The position numbers and the translations under genes are program-made. Below are positions 32,852-42,213 of a DNA stretch of 50,296 nucleotides, piece by piece. The notes below the pieces were generated by a model that saw only the letters and a list, made by a program, of their open reading frames with translations, was not told the origin of the DNA and ran no database searches. Positions within the stretch are counted from its first letter, which is position 1. Every line of letters begins with the position of its first letter. Source of the DNA: Euryarchaeota archaeon Ods02 (GTDB taxonomy: Archaea > Halobacteriota > Halobacteria > Halobacteriales > Halorutilaceae); the NCBI GenBank assembly GCA_028751075.1, contig JAQZDA010000014.1, positions 1 through 50,296 of the forward strand, written 5' to 3'.

Positions 32852-33391
32852 ATGGTTCAGGATCTCGTGGTCGACGTCTTCCGCGACCTCTTCGAAGGCG
32901 AGATGGATCTATCGTTCTGGTTCGCCGTCGTCGGACTCTTCGTACTCATGGGTGAAGCCCTGGTTCCCGGAGGCACCCTCATGGTGCTCGGCATCGGCCT
33001 CATGTTAGCAGGCGTCACCGGAGTCCTCGTACCCGGCATCGGTAGCTTGCTACAGCTGAGCATACTCGCCGGAATCTACGGCGCGGTAGCGTTCGCGATG
33101 TTCAGGAAGTTCGACTTCTTCGGCGAACGCGGCGAACAGACCAGCGACCGTTTCCGGCTGCAGGGGGAGGAAGGAGTCGTCGAGCAGCCCGTCACCACGG
33201 ACGCCGGCAGGGTGAAACTGAGGACCGGGTTCGACCCGCATTACACCGCCCGAAGCTACACCGGTGAACGCATCCCCGAAGGCACACGCGTCGTAGTCGT
33301 CGACCCCCGCGGTGGCAACGTACTAGACGTCGCCCCCGTCGACGAAGCAGCTGACCTCATAGAGGAACACAACGAACGACGAGGAAGCTGA
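32852..33391 (+). CDS. NfeD-like membrane protein
   Basis: A 179-residue protein with three to four transmembrane helices (FWFAVVGLFVLMGEALVPGG, TLMVLGIGLMLAGVTGVLVP, LSILAGIYGAVAFAMF) and a C-terminal OB-fold domain (EEGVVEQPVTTDAGRVKLRT, GTRVVVVDPRGGNVLDVAP). This is the short NfeD form that works with SPFH/stomatin proteins; such a protein is encoded 1.2 kb downstream, with a quinone oxidoreductase gene between. ATG 32852 has TTTCTAACC about 30 bp upstream. Confidence 0.85.
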   Translation: MVQDLVVDVFRDLFEGEMDLSFWFAVVGLFVLMGEALVPGGTLMVLGIGLMLAGVTGVLVPGIGSLLQLSILAGIYGAVAFAMFRKFDFFGERGEQTSDRFRLQGEEGVVEQPVTTDAGRVKLRTGFDPHYTARSYTGERIPEGTRVVVVDPRGGNVLDVAPVDEAADLIEEHNERRGS

Positions 33392-33512
33392 ACGACGCCA
33401 CACGCCGCCGTAACCTCCGACGTACCGTCCGGCTGATAACCTGTACGTCGAACCTCTATCACACCGATTCACCGGCGACAGGCTTTTCCAGACTCCACCT
33501 CAGGATAGAGCC

Positions 33513-34484
33513 ATGAAAGCAGTGGAGATAGCGGGATACGGAGCCGCCGACAAGCTAGTGGAAGCCGAACGCGAGAAACCCGAACCCGACGCCGGCGAGG
33601 TCTTGATAGACGTAGAAGCCATAGGTGTGAACTTCGCCGACGTCATGCAGCGCCGCGGCCTCTACCCCGGCGGCCCGCAGCCGCCGTACATACCCGGCAT
33701 GGAGGCCGCAGGCACCGTCGCCGAAGCCAGTGACGGCGTCGACCACGACGTCGGCGACAGAGTCGTCGCGATGCTCGACTCCGGAGGTTACGCGGAGTAC
33801 GCCGTCGCACCCGAGTACGCACTGTTCGACGTCCCCGACAACCTCGACTATGACGAAGCCGCCGGCGTACCCGTCCAGTGGCTCACCGCCCACAACTGCC
33901 TACACGGCTGGGGCGAGCTCGAGCAAGACGAACGCGTTTTGATCCACGCCGCATCCGGAGGAGTCGGCACCGCCGCCGTCCAGCTCGCCGCCGAACACGG
34001 CGCGGAGGTCTTCGGCACCGCGTCGACGGAGGAGAAGCTCGATCTCGCACGCAGCCACGGCTGCGACCACGGCGTCAACTACGTGAAGGAGGAGTTCAGC
34101 AGCCGCGTCAACGAGCTCACGGAGGGGGAGGGCGTCGATCTCGTCTTGGACGGCGTCGGAGGAGATGCCTTCCGCGACAGCTTCGACTGCTTGAGCCACT
34201 TCGGCCGCGTCGTCGCGTACGGCGTCGCCAGCGGCGACCCACCCAGCGTCACCACACCCGACCTCCTGTTCAGCAACCACACGGTGAAGGGCTACCATCT
34301 CGGGCAGGCGATGCAGAACGACCCCAGCCGGGTCTACAGCGCCGTCCGCGAGGTCGAAGACCTCCTCGCCGAGGGAGCGGTCGAGGTATACGTCGGCCAG
34401 ACCTACAGGTTAGAGGACGCCGCAGACGCCCACCGCGCGCTCGAAGGCCGCGAGACCACTGGGAAGATCGTGCTGCATCCCTGA
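33513..34484 (+). CDS. NADPH:quinone oxidoreductase (zeta-crystallin type MDR)
   Basis: A 323-residue medium-chain dehydrogenase/reductase without the zinc ligands of alcohol dehydrogenases. VNFADVMQRRGLYPGG near the start and IHAASGGVGTAAVQLAAEHG as the NADPH-binding Rossmann loop place it with quinone reductases; a two-electron reduction of a quinone or enone is likely, the precise substrate unknown. It separates nfeD and the SPFH gene, all on the same strand. Confidence 0.88.
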   Translation: MKAVEIAGYGAADKLVEAEREKPEPDAGEVLIDVEAIGVNFADVMQRRGLYPGGPQPPYIPGMEAAGTVAEASDGVDHDVGDRVVAMLDSGGYAEYAVAPEYALFDVPDNLDYDEAAGVPVQWLTAHNCLHGWGELEQDERVLIHAASGGVGTAAVQLAAEHGAEVFGTASTEEKLDLARSHGCDHGVNYVKEEFSSRVNELTEGEGVDLVLDGVGGDAFRDSFDCLSHFGRVVAYGVASGDPPSVTTPDLLFSNHTVKGYHLGQAMQNDPSRVYSAVREVEDLLAEGAVEVYVGQTYRLEDAADAHRALEGRETTGKIVLHP

Positions 34485-34581
34485 CGACACGCATCCCGCG
34501 CGTATCCACGGACACCGCAGCCTGCAGTCTTCACCGCAGCTACGGACAGAGATATAAACGAAGCCGTTCATTTGGGATACG

Positions 34582-35724
34582 ATGTTAGAAACCGATCCGC
34601 TGTTAATCGGGGACATTCCGACGATAATCCCCGTCATCGTGTTCGCTCTCGTAGTGCTCGCGCTCTGGCAGAGCGTCGAGATAGTGAAGGCGTACGAGAA
34701 ACGCGCGCTCACCGTGTTCGGCGAGTACCGCCGCCTCCTCGAACCCGGCATCAACCTCGTGCCGCCGTTCGTCAACAAGACCTACACCTTCGACATGCGG
34801 ACGCAGACCATCGACGTCCCCCGGCAGGAAGCCATCACCCGCGACAACAGTCCGGTGACCTGTGACGCAGTCGTCTACATGAAGGTGATGGACGCGAAGA
34901 AAGCGTTCCTCGAGGTCGACAACTACCTCAACGCAGTCAGCAACCTCGCGCAGACCACTCTCCGGAGCGTCATCGGCGACATGGAGCTCGACGACACCCT
35001 GAACAAACGCACGGAGATAAACGCCCGCATCCGGCAGGAGCTCGACGAAGCTACGGACGCCTGGGGCATCCGCGTCGAAAGTGTCGAGGTCCGCGAGGTG
35101 AAGCCCAGCGCCGACGTCCAGAACGCGATGGAGCAGCAGACGAGCGCCGAAAGACGCCGCCGAGCGATGATCTTAGAGGCGCAGGGTGAACGCCGGAGCG
35201 CCGTCGAGAAAGCGCAGGGAGACAAGCAGGCGAACATCATCCGCGCGCAGGGTGAGAAACAGAGCCAGATCTTAGAGGCGCAGGGAGACGCCATCAGCAC
35301 GGTGCTGCGCGCGCGTGCGGCGGACTCGATGGGCGAGCGCGCGGTCATCGAGAAAGGCATGGAGACGCTGGAGAACATCGGACAGGGCGAGAGCACGACG
35401 TTCGTGTTGCCGCAGGAGCTGACGTCGCTGGTCAGCCGGTACGGCAAACACCTGACGGATGGCGAGGTCAGCCGTGACGCCGTCGAGCTGGAGTCGCTGG
35501 AGTTCGACGAGGAGACCCGCAGCCTCCTGGGTCTCGACGACATCGAGGAGATACTCGGTCAGATAGACGAGGAAGCCGAGCTCGACATCGAGGAGATGGA
35601 GGAGCAGGCGCAGAAGATCAAGGAAGGCGAGACCGCGGCGGACATACAGGACCCCGACGACGTCATCGACCAGTACGACGAGCAGCTAGATGCGGAAGGC
35701 GAGGACGTCGGCGACGAGACCTGA
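34582..35724 (+). CDS. SPFH/band 7 (stomatin-like) membrane protein
   Basis: A 380-residue protein: one N-terminal transmembrane helix (IPTIIPVIVFALVVLALWQS), the SPFH domain (about 35-200, LLEPGINLVPPFVNKTYTFD, TLRSVIGDMELDDTL), a coiled coil with repeated QGE/QGD units (about 200-245), and an acidic tail. It should form ring-like membrane oligomers and work with NfeD-type proteins and membrane proteases. GATATAAAC about 28 bp before ATG 34582 indicates a leaderless start. Confidence 0.92.
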   Translation: MLETDPLLIGDIPTIIPVIVFALVVLALWQSVEIVKAYEKRALTVFGEYRRLLEPGINLVPPFVNKTYTFDMRTQTIDVPRQEAITRDNSPVTCDAVVYMKVMDAKKAFLEVDNYLNAVSNLAQTTLRSVIGDMELDDTLNKRTEINARIRQELDEATDAWGIRVESVEVREVKPSADVQNAMEQQTSAERRRRAMILEAQGERRSAVEKAQGDKQANIIRAQGEKQSQILEAQGDAISTVLRARAADSMGERAVIEKGMETLENIGQGESTTFVLPQELTSLVSRYGKHLTDGEVSRDAVELESLEFDEETRSLLGLDDIEEILGQIDEEAELDIEEMEEQAQKIKEGETAADIQDPDDVIDQYDEQLDAEGEDVGDET

Positions 35725-35921
35725 AAACCCGGTAACCCACTGCTGTTCTGTGTCAGATACAGTTCTCCGACCTCACCAACTCGGTGCTGAGTATTGCGAC
35801 CGGACAGCCTGAGGACACCGGAGAGAAGGCCTGAACGGCGTCGGCTTCCTACGTTTCTTCTTGCGGTTTTCCGGAAATATCCATCCACTAGAATTTTAGG
35901 TGCCGCCGTAGACTCACATCC

Positions 35922-37961
35922 ATGGCCGCCGAGAGCCCGGAGCTCGTCGAGACCTGGAACTCCTTCTACCGACGTTACTGCAAGGACGAGGTCGGACGCA
36001 TCGCGCAAGGCGAACGCGAGAGCCTCCGCGTCTTCTACACCGACCTCGTGCAGTACGACCCCGACCTCGCAGACGACCTCCTCCTGCATCCCGAGGAAAC
36101 TCTTCGCGCCGCCGAACGCGCGCTCGCGGAGTTCGACGTCGCCGCCGACGTATCGCTGGAGAACACCAGCGTACGCGTCAGCGAGTTCACGCAGAAGACC
36201 GAGATACGGGAGATACGCAGCGAAGACGTCAACAAGCTCGTCAGCGTCGAAGGAATCGTACGGAAGGCTACGGACGTCCTTCCGAAGATACTGGAGGCGA
36301 CTTTCGAGTGCCAGCGATGTGGCACTCTCACGCAGATAACGCAGCACGGAAACGACTTCAGGGAACCCCACGAATGCAACGGCTGCGAACGCAAGGGACC
36401 GTTCGAGCTCCTGCACGACCAGAGCCGGTTCGTCGACAGCCAGAAGATAAGGGTTCAGGAGTCGCCGGAGGGCTTGCGCGGCGGGCAGACGCCGAAGAAG
36501 ATAGACGTCAACATCGAAGGCGACGTAACGGGGGAGGTCGCGCCCGGAGACCGCGTAACCGCGACCGGTATCCTCCGCGCGAGGCCTCAGGAAGACAGTA
36601 CGACGTTCGACCTCTACATCGAAGGTAACAACGTCGAGATACAGGATCAGGACTTCGAGGACTTCGAGATAACCGAGGAGGACGTCACACGGATCAGGGA
36701 GATAGCGGGCCGCGACAGCTTGTTCGAGGACATACGCGAGAGCATCGCCCCCTCCATCTACGGCTACGAGATGGAGAAGATGGCGATGGTTCTCCAGCTG
36801 TTCAGCGGCGTAACCAAGACCCTGCCGGACGAGACCCGTATCCGCGGCGACATGCACGTACTGCTCGTCGGCGACCCCGGTACCGCGAAGAGCCAGCTCC
36901 TGCAGTACGCGCAGAAGATCGCTCCACGCGGCATCTACACCAGCGGCAAAGGCGCCACCAGCGCCGGCCTGACTGCGGCGGCGGTGCAGGACGACTTCGG
37001 CGACGGCAAATGGACGCTCGAAGCCGGTGCGCTGGTGCTCGCGGACAAGGGTATAGCGTGTGTCGACGAGGTCGACAAGATGCGCGCCGAAGACAGGAGC
37101 GCCCTCCACGAGGCCCTGGAGCAGCAGCAGGTGTCCGTCGCGAAAGCCGGCATCAACGCGACCCTGAAGAGCCGATGCAGCCTCTTGGGGGCGGCGAACC
37201 CCAAACACGGCCGTTTCGACAAGTACGAGGGAATCGCCGAACAGATCGACCTCGAACCCGCGTTGATCTCGCGTTTCGACCTGATCTTCACCGTGCACGA
37301 CGAACCAGACGAGGAGGAGGACAGCAGGCTCGCCAGCCACATCCTTCAGACGAACTACGCCGGCGAGCTCTCGGCGGGCGGCGAGGACCCGAAGGAGGCG
37401 ATGGAGTCCATCGAACCCGACATCGAGAGCGAGCTCCTCAGGAAGTACATAGCGTACAGCCGACGTGAATGCCATCCGAAGATGACGGAGGACGCCCGGG
37501 AACGGCTGGAGGAGTTCTACGTCGACCTCCGGTCGAGCGGCAGCGAGGACGTCGTACCCGTCACCGCGCGTAAGCTAGAGGCGCTGGTGCGGCTGGCGGA
37601 AGCCAGCGCCCGCGTCCGCCTCAGTGACGAGGTTGCGATGGAGGACGCGGAACGCGCTATCGAGGTGACGATGGCGTCGCTGGAGGAGGTGGGGATGGAC
37701 CCCGACACTAAGGAGTTCGACATCGACATCATCGAAGCCGGCACCAGCCACAGTCAGCGTGAACGCATCCGGAGCATCAAGGAGATAATCCGCAGGATAG
37801 CGGAGGACAACGACGAGGACTGGGCGCCGCGGGACGACATACTGCAGATGGCGGAGGACAACGGAATCGAGGCGGAGAAGGTGCAGAAGGAGCTGGATCA
37901 ACTGAAGACCAAGGGAGAGATATACGAGCCGCGGAACGAACGGTTCCGCGTCTCAGGCTGA
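35922..37961 (+). CDS. mcm: MCM replicative DNA helicase
   Basis: A 679-residue replicative helicase. The N-terminal domain carries a zinc motif C130-x2-C133 ... C152-x2-C155; the AAA+ core has Walker A GDPGTAKSQLL, Walker B IACVDEVDKM, sensor 1 LLGAANPKHG and the arginine finger LISRFDLIF; a winged helix ends the protein (about 610-679). It lacks inteins, which are common in this gene in haloarchaea. ATTTTAGG about 30 bp before ATG 35922 suggests a leaderless mRNA. It converges with a J-domain gene. Confidence 0.97.
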   Translation: MAAESPELVETWNSFYRRYCKDEVGRIAQGERESLRVFYTDLVQYDPDLADDLLLHPEETLRAAERALAEFDVAADVSLENTSVRVSEFTQKTEIREIRSEDVNKLVSVEGIVRKATDVLPKILEATFECQRCGTLTQITQHGNDFREPHECNGCERKGPFELLHDQSRFVDSQKIRVQESPEGLRGGQTPKKIDVNIEGDVTGEVAPGDRVTATGILRARPQEDSTTFDLYIEGNNVEIQDQDFEDFEITEEDVTRIREIAGRDSLFEDIRESIAPSIYGYEMEKMAMVLQLFSGVTKTLPDETRIRGDMHVLLVGDPGTAKSQLLQYAQKIAPRGIYTSGKGATSAGLTAAAVQDDFGDGKWTLEAGALVLADKGIACVDEVDKMRAEDRSALHEALEQQQVSVAKAGINATLKSRCSLLGAANPKHGRFDKYEGIAEQIDLEPALISRFDLIFTVHDEPDEEEDSRLASHILQTNYAGELSAGGEDPKEAMESIEPDIESELLRKYIAYSRRECHPKMTEDARERLEEFYVDLRSSGSEDVVPVTARKLEALVRLAEASARVRLSDEVAMEDAERAIEVTMASLEEVGMDPDTKEFDIDIIEAGTSHSQRERIRSIKEIIRRIAEDNDEDWAPRDDILQMAEDNGIEAEKVQKELDQLKTKGEIYEPRNERFRVSG

Positions 37962-37984
37962 AACCAGAGCTTCTGCTGCAGCTC

Positions 37985-38998
37985 TCAGAGACCACCGTCA
38001 CCCAATCCGGGGTCGTAGCTCGGTACCTCGGTGTTCCGTCTTCTCCAGCGCGGCCGCGCCATAGACCCCTCGGGTTCGTACGGAGATTTCCAGTAAATGA
38101 GCGCCGCCACGAACTGCATCGCGAGGAGGACGCCGACGACGCCGTAACCCGCTATCGCGAACGCCGCCAGTGCCGCTATGATGACGCCCTCCGCTATCCA
38201 AGGCACCTCACGCGGTGGCTCACGTCCGAACACCTTCAGAGACACGCTGACGACGGCTTCCACGGCTTTCAACGGAAGTACGAAGACTAAGTACATCATG
38301 GACAACGCTGTTCCGATCACGGGTGGTGCGTCGTCTGTGTTCCGACGGTGGCTCTCGTAAGCATCCACAGCGGCTTCCCGCGAACTGAACCACTCCGCTT
38401 CCTTCGACAGCCCTCCATCCGAGGCGACGTAACGGCGTTCGTCGCTACAGTACACCGTGAACCGTTCTTCGCTGCCCCAGGGCTCCAGCTCCTGCTTCAT
38501 AACCCGCCAGAAACCATCTAGCTTCTCCACCGTCTCGGACGAGCTCCAGCTACCTCGCTCGTCAGATTCCTCGTCTCCTTCGACGACTCGGTTCTTCAGA
38601 TGCTTGAGGAACCGCGCGAACGCTGTCCTCGCCTCAAGCTCCCGTGTGAACCAGACGGGGTTCTCTGAAAGCCGTCCGCGACCGTCGACGTAGACGTCTT
38701 CTTCGGGGTGGTGGACGCAGTAGTCGAGGTCGTCGTTCTGTAGCGTCCTCCAGTTCCCGCGTAGCTTCTCCACCACCTCTTGCTCCCGTCTATCTCGAAT
38801 CCCTGTATCGGCTTCGGCTGATCCGTCGTCGAAACCTTGTCTCTCCATCACCGTCTCGTACGCTTCCCGAACCCGTCGGTACTCCTCCATCGAGCCACCG
38901 TGTTCAGGGTGTGTCTCTCTCGCGTGTTCCGCGTAGGCTTGCTTTATCTCGTCGACGTCTGCGTCTCTGCCGACGCCGAGCACCTCGTGGGCGTCCAT
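37985..38998 (-). CDS. Membrane J-domain protein with HPE in place of HPD
   Basis: A 337-residue protein. The first 60 residues form a J domain (HEVLGVGRDADVDEIKQAYA, YRRVREAYETVM), which normally stimulates DnaK, but the HPD tripeptide is HPE (residues 30-32). A middle region contains two repeated WF-type segments (ELEARTAFARFLKHL / REAAVDAYESH). Two or three hydrophobic helices lie near the C-terminus (VIGTALSMMYLVFVLPLKAV, GVIIAALAAFAIAGYGVVGV), so the protein is membrane-anchored. ATG 38998 is preceded by CTTCGTTAG, also found before the JAMM gene. No DnaK is nearby. Confidence 0.75.
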   Translation of the reverse strand: MDAHEVLGVGRDADVDEIKQAYAEHARETHPEHGGSMEEYRRVREAYETVMERQGFDDGSAEADTGIRDRREQEVVEKLRGNWRTLQNDDLDYCVHHPEEDVYVDGRGRLSENPVWFTRELEARTAFARFLKHLKNRVVEGDEESDERGSWSSSETVEKLDGFWRVMKQELEPWGSEERFTVYCSDERRYVASDGGLSKEAEWFSSREAAVDAYESHRRNTDDAPPVIGTALSMMYLVFVLPLKAVEAVVSVSLKVFGREPPREVPWIAEGVIIAALAAFAIAGYGVVGVLLAMQFVAALIYWKSPYEPEGSMARPRWRRRNTEVPSYDPGLGDGGL

Positions 38999-39071
38999 CT
39001 AACGAAGCCGTCGCACGGGTGGCTGAACTAGGTTACGACGTAGAGTACGTCGAGGCTCTGTAGACTCGAAG

Positions 39072-40130
39072 CTATACGACATCTGTCTCTTCGACGGCGC
39101 TCTCCGCCGCGTCACGTGTGATACCAGTGAGCACGGTGTACCGATCCGGACGTATCTCCTTCGTGTTCACGAGGGCGTCGACGACCTCCTCCCTGCTGAA
39201 GCCGAGGTCGTCCGCCGTCGTCGGCGCACCTATGGCCTCTAGCGCCTCCTGTATCGCCTGCCAGTCGCCTCCGTGGAGGTACATCGTGATTATGGTTCCG
39301 ACGCCGCACTGTTCACCGTGTAACGCGCGTTCGTGGTCGATGCGGTCGAGGGCGTGGCTGAACTTGTGTTCGCCGCCGCTCGCCGGCCGGCTGCTGCCGG
39401 CGATCGACATCGCGACACCGCTCGACACCAATGCCTTCACCACCATCCACGAGCTCTCCTCGAACCCCGGTCGGATGCTGTCGGCGTTCTCCACCAGTAT
39501 CTCCGCCGTCATCTCGCTCAAGGCGCCGCTGTACCGGCTGTAGTACGCGTTCTGAAGCCTCCGCGCGAGCTGCCAGTCCATCACCGCTGTGTAGTTCGAG
39601 ATGATGTCGGCGCAGCCGCTCGCCGTCAACCTGAAGGGGGCGTCCGCGAGTATCGTGGTGTCGGCGACGACGCCGAGTGGGGGATGGGCTTCCACGCTGT
39701 GCCGGCGGTCGCCGTCGGGTATCGACGCACGCGAGGAGGTTATGCCGTCGTGGCTCGCCGCCGTCGGCACGCTGACGAACGGTACGTCGACGCGTTCCGA
39801 AGCCACCTTCGCGGTGTCGATGGGGACTCCGCCGCCGACACCGAGGAGGACGTCGGCGTCGACGTCGTCCGCTACCTCTTCCGCGTCTTCGATGCCGGAG
39901 AAACCCGCTTCCTCGACCACGACGACGTCGGTGTCGATGCCCTCGTCTTCGACGAGCTCGGCGACCCTGTCACCCGCTATTCCCCGCGTAGTCGGGGAGG
40001 TTACGACTACTGCGGATGTGAACCCGAGTCGGGTGTCGAGGACGTCGGGTACCTCCGTGAGTACCTCTCGGCCGACGACTACGTTCCGCGGTAGGTTGAT
40101 CCATTTGGCTTTGTCGAAGCCGTCTGTCAT
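39072..40130 (-). CDS. egsA: sn-glycerol-1-phosphate dehydrogenase
   Basis: A 352-residue NAD(P)-dependent enzyme that makes sn-glycerol-1-phosphate, the backbone of archaeal lipids. FDKAKWINLPRNVVVG at the start, LLGVGGGVPIDTAKVASERV (NAD binding), and metal ligands in GCADIISNY, GGEHKFSHALD and HGEQCGVGT are diagnostic. An ATG at 40136 is possible, but 40130 is preferred because CCTTAAATCC is 27 bp upstream, fitting a leaderless start. The 70 bp downstream hold no gene. Confidence 0.95.
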   Translation of the reverse strand: MTDGFDKAKWINLPRNVVVGREVLTEVPDVLDTRLGFTSAVVVTSPTTRGIAGDRVAELVEDEGIDTDVVVVEEAGFSGIEDAEEVADDVDADVLLGVGGGVPIDTAKVASERVDVPFVSVPTAASHDGITSSRASIPDGDRRHSVEAHPPLGVVADTTILADAPFRLTASGCADIISNYTAVMDWQLARRLQNAYYSRYSGALSEMTAEILVENADSIRPGFEESSWMVVKALVSSGVAMSIAGSSRPASGGEHKFSHALDRIDHERALHGEQCGVGTIITMYLHGGDWQAIQEALEAIGAPTTADDLGFSREEVVDALVNTKEIRPDRYTVLTGITRDAAESAVEETDVV

Positions 40131-40204
40131 TTCCATATCAAACGAGGCAGCTGGATTTAAGGCTACCGACGTAGCTCCTCGGTGAACCCGGCGTCCGAAG
40201 TAGC

Positions 40205-40894
40205 TCAGTCGTGCTCGCGCTCCTCCTTCGCCTCGCGTCTCCTCCGCAGCCGCTGAAGCTCGCCGCGGTAGTAGTAGAACACCCCCGCGGCAACCAGCAA
40301 CAGCAGGAGGACGGCGGCGAGCAAGAGCCACGGGTGTCCGCGGCTGTAGTAGTCTACGGAGACGTAGGTGCCGCTGTCTAGCTCCTGCCACCGAACCGAG
40401 AGAGGTCTCTCACCCACGACCTCGTACTCTCCCGGCGTGATCCGTCCAAGGAAGAAGTTACGGGCGTCCTGACCTTCCTCGAGGTGGACGCGGACGCTTC
40501 CGTTGACGGGGACGGGTCGCCGGAACTCGCCCGAGTGCTTGACACCGGTGTAGGCGACGAGGGCGCTGTCGGCTCCCACCTCTATCTCCGTGTAGTCGTC
40601 GCGGCGTTCCGCGGACGCGTTCACCACCTCGCCGTCCCTGTTGACGCGTACAGCGCTCGCGGTCACGGGGGCGTCGCCTCCGAGCGGGTCACGCTGCCAC
40701 AGCCTGAGCGACCGGTTGTCCTCGCCCTCAGGCAAAGCGATGACGGCGGTGTAGGTGTCGCCCTCCAGGAAGTAGGTGACGTCTTCGGACACGTTCCAGA
40801 CGTCGTCGTACTCCCGGTGTTCAGGGGTCGGGTCGAGGCAGCCCGCCGCCAGCGCCGCAGCCACGAGACAGAGTAGGATCAGTCTACGACGCAA
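40205..40894 (-). CDS. DUF5803 family lipoprotein
   Basis: A 229-residue surface lipoprotein: signal sequence MRRRLILLCLVAAALAAGC with the lipobox AAGC, an extracellular domain (TYFLEGDTYTAVIALPEGED), one transmembrane helix (WLLLAAVLLLLLVAAGVFYY) and a basic cytoplasmic tail. It matches haloarchaeal DUF5803 proteins of unknown function. Its start overlaps the end of the DUF2110 gene by 16 bp, as the third gene of the tfe operon. Confidence 0.82.
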   Translation of the reverse strand: MRRRLILLCLVAAALAAGCLDPTPEHREYDDVWNVSEDVTYFLEGDTYTAVIALPEGEDNRSLRLWQRDPLGGDAPVTASAVRVNRDGEVVNASAERRDDYTEIEVGADSALVAYTGVKHSGEFRRPVPVNGSVRVHLEEGQDARNFFLGRITPGEYEVVGERPLSVRWQELDSGTYVSVDYYSRGHPWLLLAAVLLLLLVAAGVFYYYRGELQRLRRRREAKEEREHD

Positions 40895-41556
40895 AGCATC
40901 TCACCGTGGACGTAGGGACCCACGCTAGACAGCAACCCCGGCGGATCGGTCTCCTCCCTGCATACCACGCTCTGTTCGAGGAGCCCAAGCCTCTCCACCG
41001 TCACGACGTCGTCTGCGTGTCCCGCGCGGTTCAACGTCGCCCTGATCTCGCTGCGTGTCGTCGAGTTCACGTTCAACCTTCCGCTGCCGCGGGTCCAGTC
41101 CCAGAGCTCGTCGACCTGTAGGTCCGACAGACGTGCTTCCCCGTCACCCGTGGCTTCCACCTCGAGAGGCAGATGCTGGACGAGCCCGTACCTCTGACGT
41201 ATCTGGCTCGGCGACCCCTTCCCAAGCTCCTCCAGCGACTCCACCGGAACATCCAGGCTGACGCCGCAGTCGACGGCGAAGCCATCGGGGCTCCAGCTCT
41301 CCAGATGCGCCGTGTAAAGCTCTCCTACCCTGGCTTCGTCGACGCGTTCACCGAACTCCTCCGTCAGGATGTTCCTGGCGACGGTGGCGTCCTCGCCTTC
41401 CCCCGACACCTCCAGGTAGCCTTCCCCTGTGAGCTCTACCGAGTACGTGAACTCGAGCTCGCCGACGGCGTTCGAAATCAGGCCTTCGACGCTGTCCATC
41501 ACCCTGCGGCGGGCTTCCCCTTCGACGTAGACGTAGGCGTTGAGCTCTACCTCCAT
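40879..41556 (-). CDS. DUF2110 family protein
   Basis: A 225-residue protein of an archaeal family usually encoded with tfe. It contains ferredoxin-like and possible RNA-binding folds (LNAYVYVEGEARRRVMDSVE, VGELYTAHLESWSPDGFAVD). ATG 41556 is preferred to the upstream start at 41577. It lies 37 bp after tfe and overlaps the DUF5803 gene. The conserved order suggests a role linked to transcription or translation, not established. Confidence 0.82.
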   Translation of the reverse strand: MEVELNAYVYVEGEARRRVMDSVEGLISNAVGELEFTYSVELTGEGYLEVSGEGEDATVARNILTEEFGERVDEARVGELYTAHLESWSPDGFAVDCGVSLDVPVESLEELGKGSPSQIRQRYGLVQHLPLEVEATGDGEARLSDLQVDELWDWTRGSGRLNVNSTTRSEIRATLNRAGHADDVVTVERLGLLEQSVVCREETDPPGLLSSVGPYVHGEMLCVVD

Positions 41557-41593
41557 ATCAGCTCCACGCCGCTCCAACTTCCTCCGACGGCAT

Positions 41594-42115
41594 CTAGACG
41601 TCCACCTTGCTGAGCTCTTCGTCGAGGGCTTCCACGCGTTCCTCCATCGCGTCCACGAGCTGCTGGTTGTCCATGGGGTCGAGCGGTGAACCGCATTCCG
41701 GACAGTTGAACGACAGCTCCATCGCTTCGTCGAACTCGAACCGGATGCCGTCTATCTCGCAGATGTAGAACTCGTTCTCCCTCTCGTACTTCAAGCGTTT
41801 CTTGAGGTTCTCGTCGAGCTTCTTCATCTCGACGTTGAGCTTGTCGGTGATGTTGTCGTACTCGAAGCTCCAGAGGTAGGTGTACCACCCGCTCTCCTCG
41901 TCGCGGTCGCGTCTGTAGCTCGCGAGATCGTTCTCGTAGAGTATGAAAAGCGTGCGTCGAACCACCTTGGGATCTATCTCGAGATCTTCCGCCAGGTCCT
42001 CGTCTACGACCTCTTCCTCCGTCGGGTTCATCGCCACCGGCATACCCTCCGCACCCACTATCTCCGCGAGGTACGCCTGAACTACTTCGTCCTGCAGAAG
42101 TCCTTCGAAATCCAT
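41594..42115 (-). CDS. tfe: Transcription factor E, variant zinc ribbon
   Basis: A 173-residue homolog of eukaryotic TFIIE-alpha that helps RNA polymerase open promoters. The winged helix occupies about residues 1-90 (VRRTLFILYENDLASYRRDR), then a coiled linker, then the zinc ribbon. The ribbon normally has two CxxC pairs; here the first reads C119-E-I-D122, so one Cys is Asp, while C138-x2-C141 is intact. ATG 42115 is preferred to 42127 because ACTTATCC lies about 29 bp upstream. It is divergent from the UPF0212 gene. Confidence 0.93.
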   Translation of the reverse strand: MDFEGLLQDEVVQAYLAEIVGAEGMPVAMNPTEEEVVDEDLAEDLEIDPKVVRRTLFILYENDLASYRRDRDEESGWYTYLWSFEYDNITDKLNVEMKKLDENLKKRLKYERENEFYICEIDGIRFEFDEAMELSFNCPECGSPLDPMDNQQLVDAMEERVEALDEELSKVDV

Positions 42116-42213
42116 CGAAAGAAACATGCTCCGGCGACCGGATAAGTTCTTCGTTAGTTTCACCCCGCTGGGCGCAAGGTTTTTTACCTGAACTCCCCAA
42201 CTACCACAGGACG

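Noticed and set aside
35559-37475. Long open frame opposite the mcm gene
   Set aside because: It is an antisense shadow caused by G+C-rich codon use; mcm is unmistakable on the plus strand, and the antisense product has no recognisable domain.
35922-37961. Intein in mcm
   Set aside because: The Walker A, Walker B and arginine-finger regions are continuous, and the length is normal for an intein-free MCM.
39001-39063. Coding-like segment reading NEAVARVAELGYDVEYVEAL then stop
   Set aside because: There is no plausible start and only about 20 codons; it may be a remnant or chance, not enough to call a gene.
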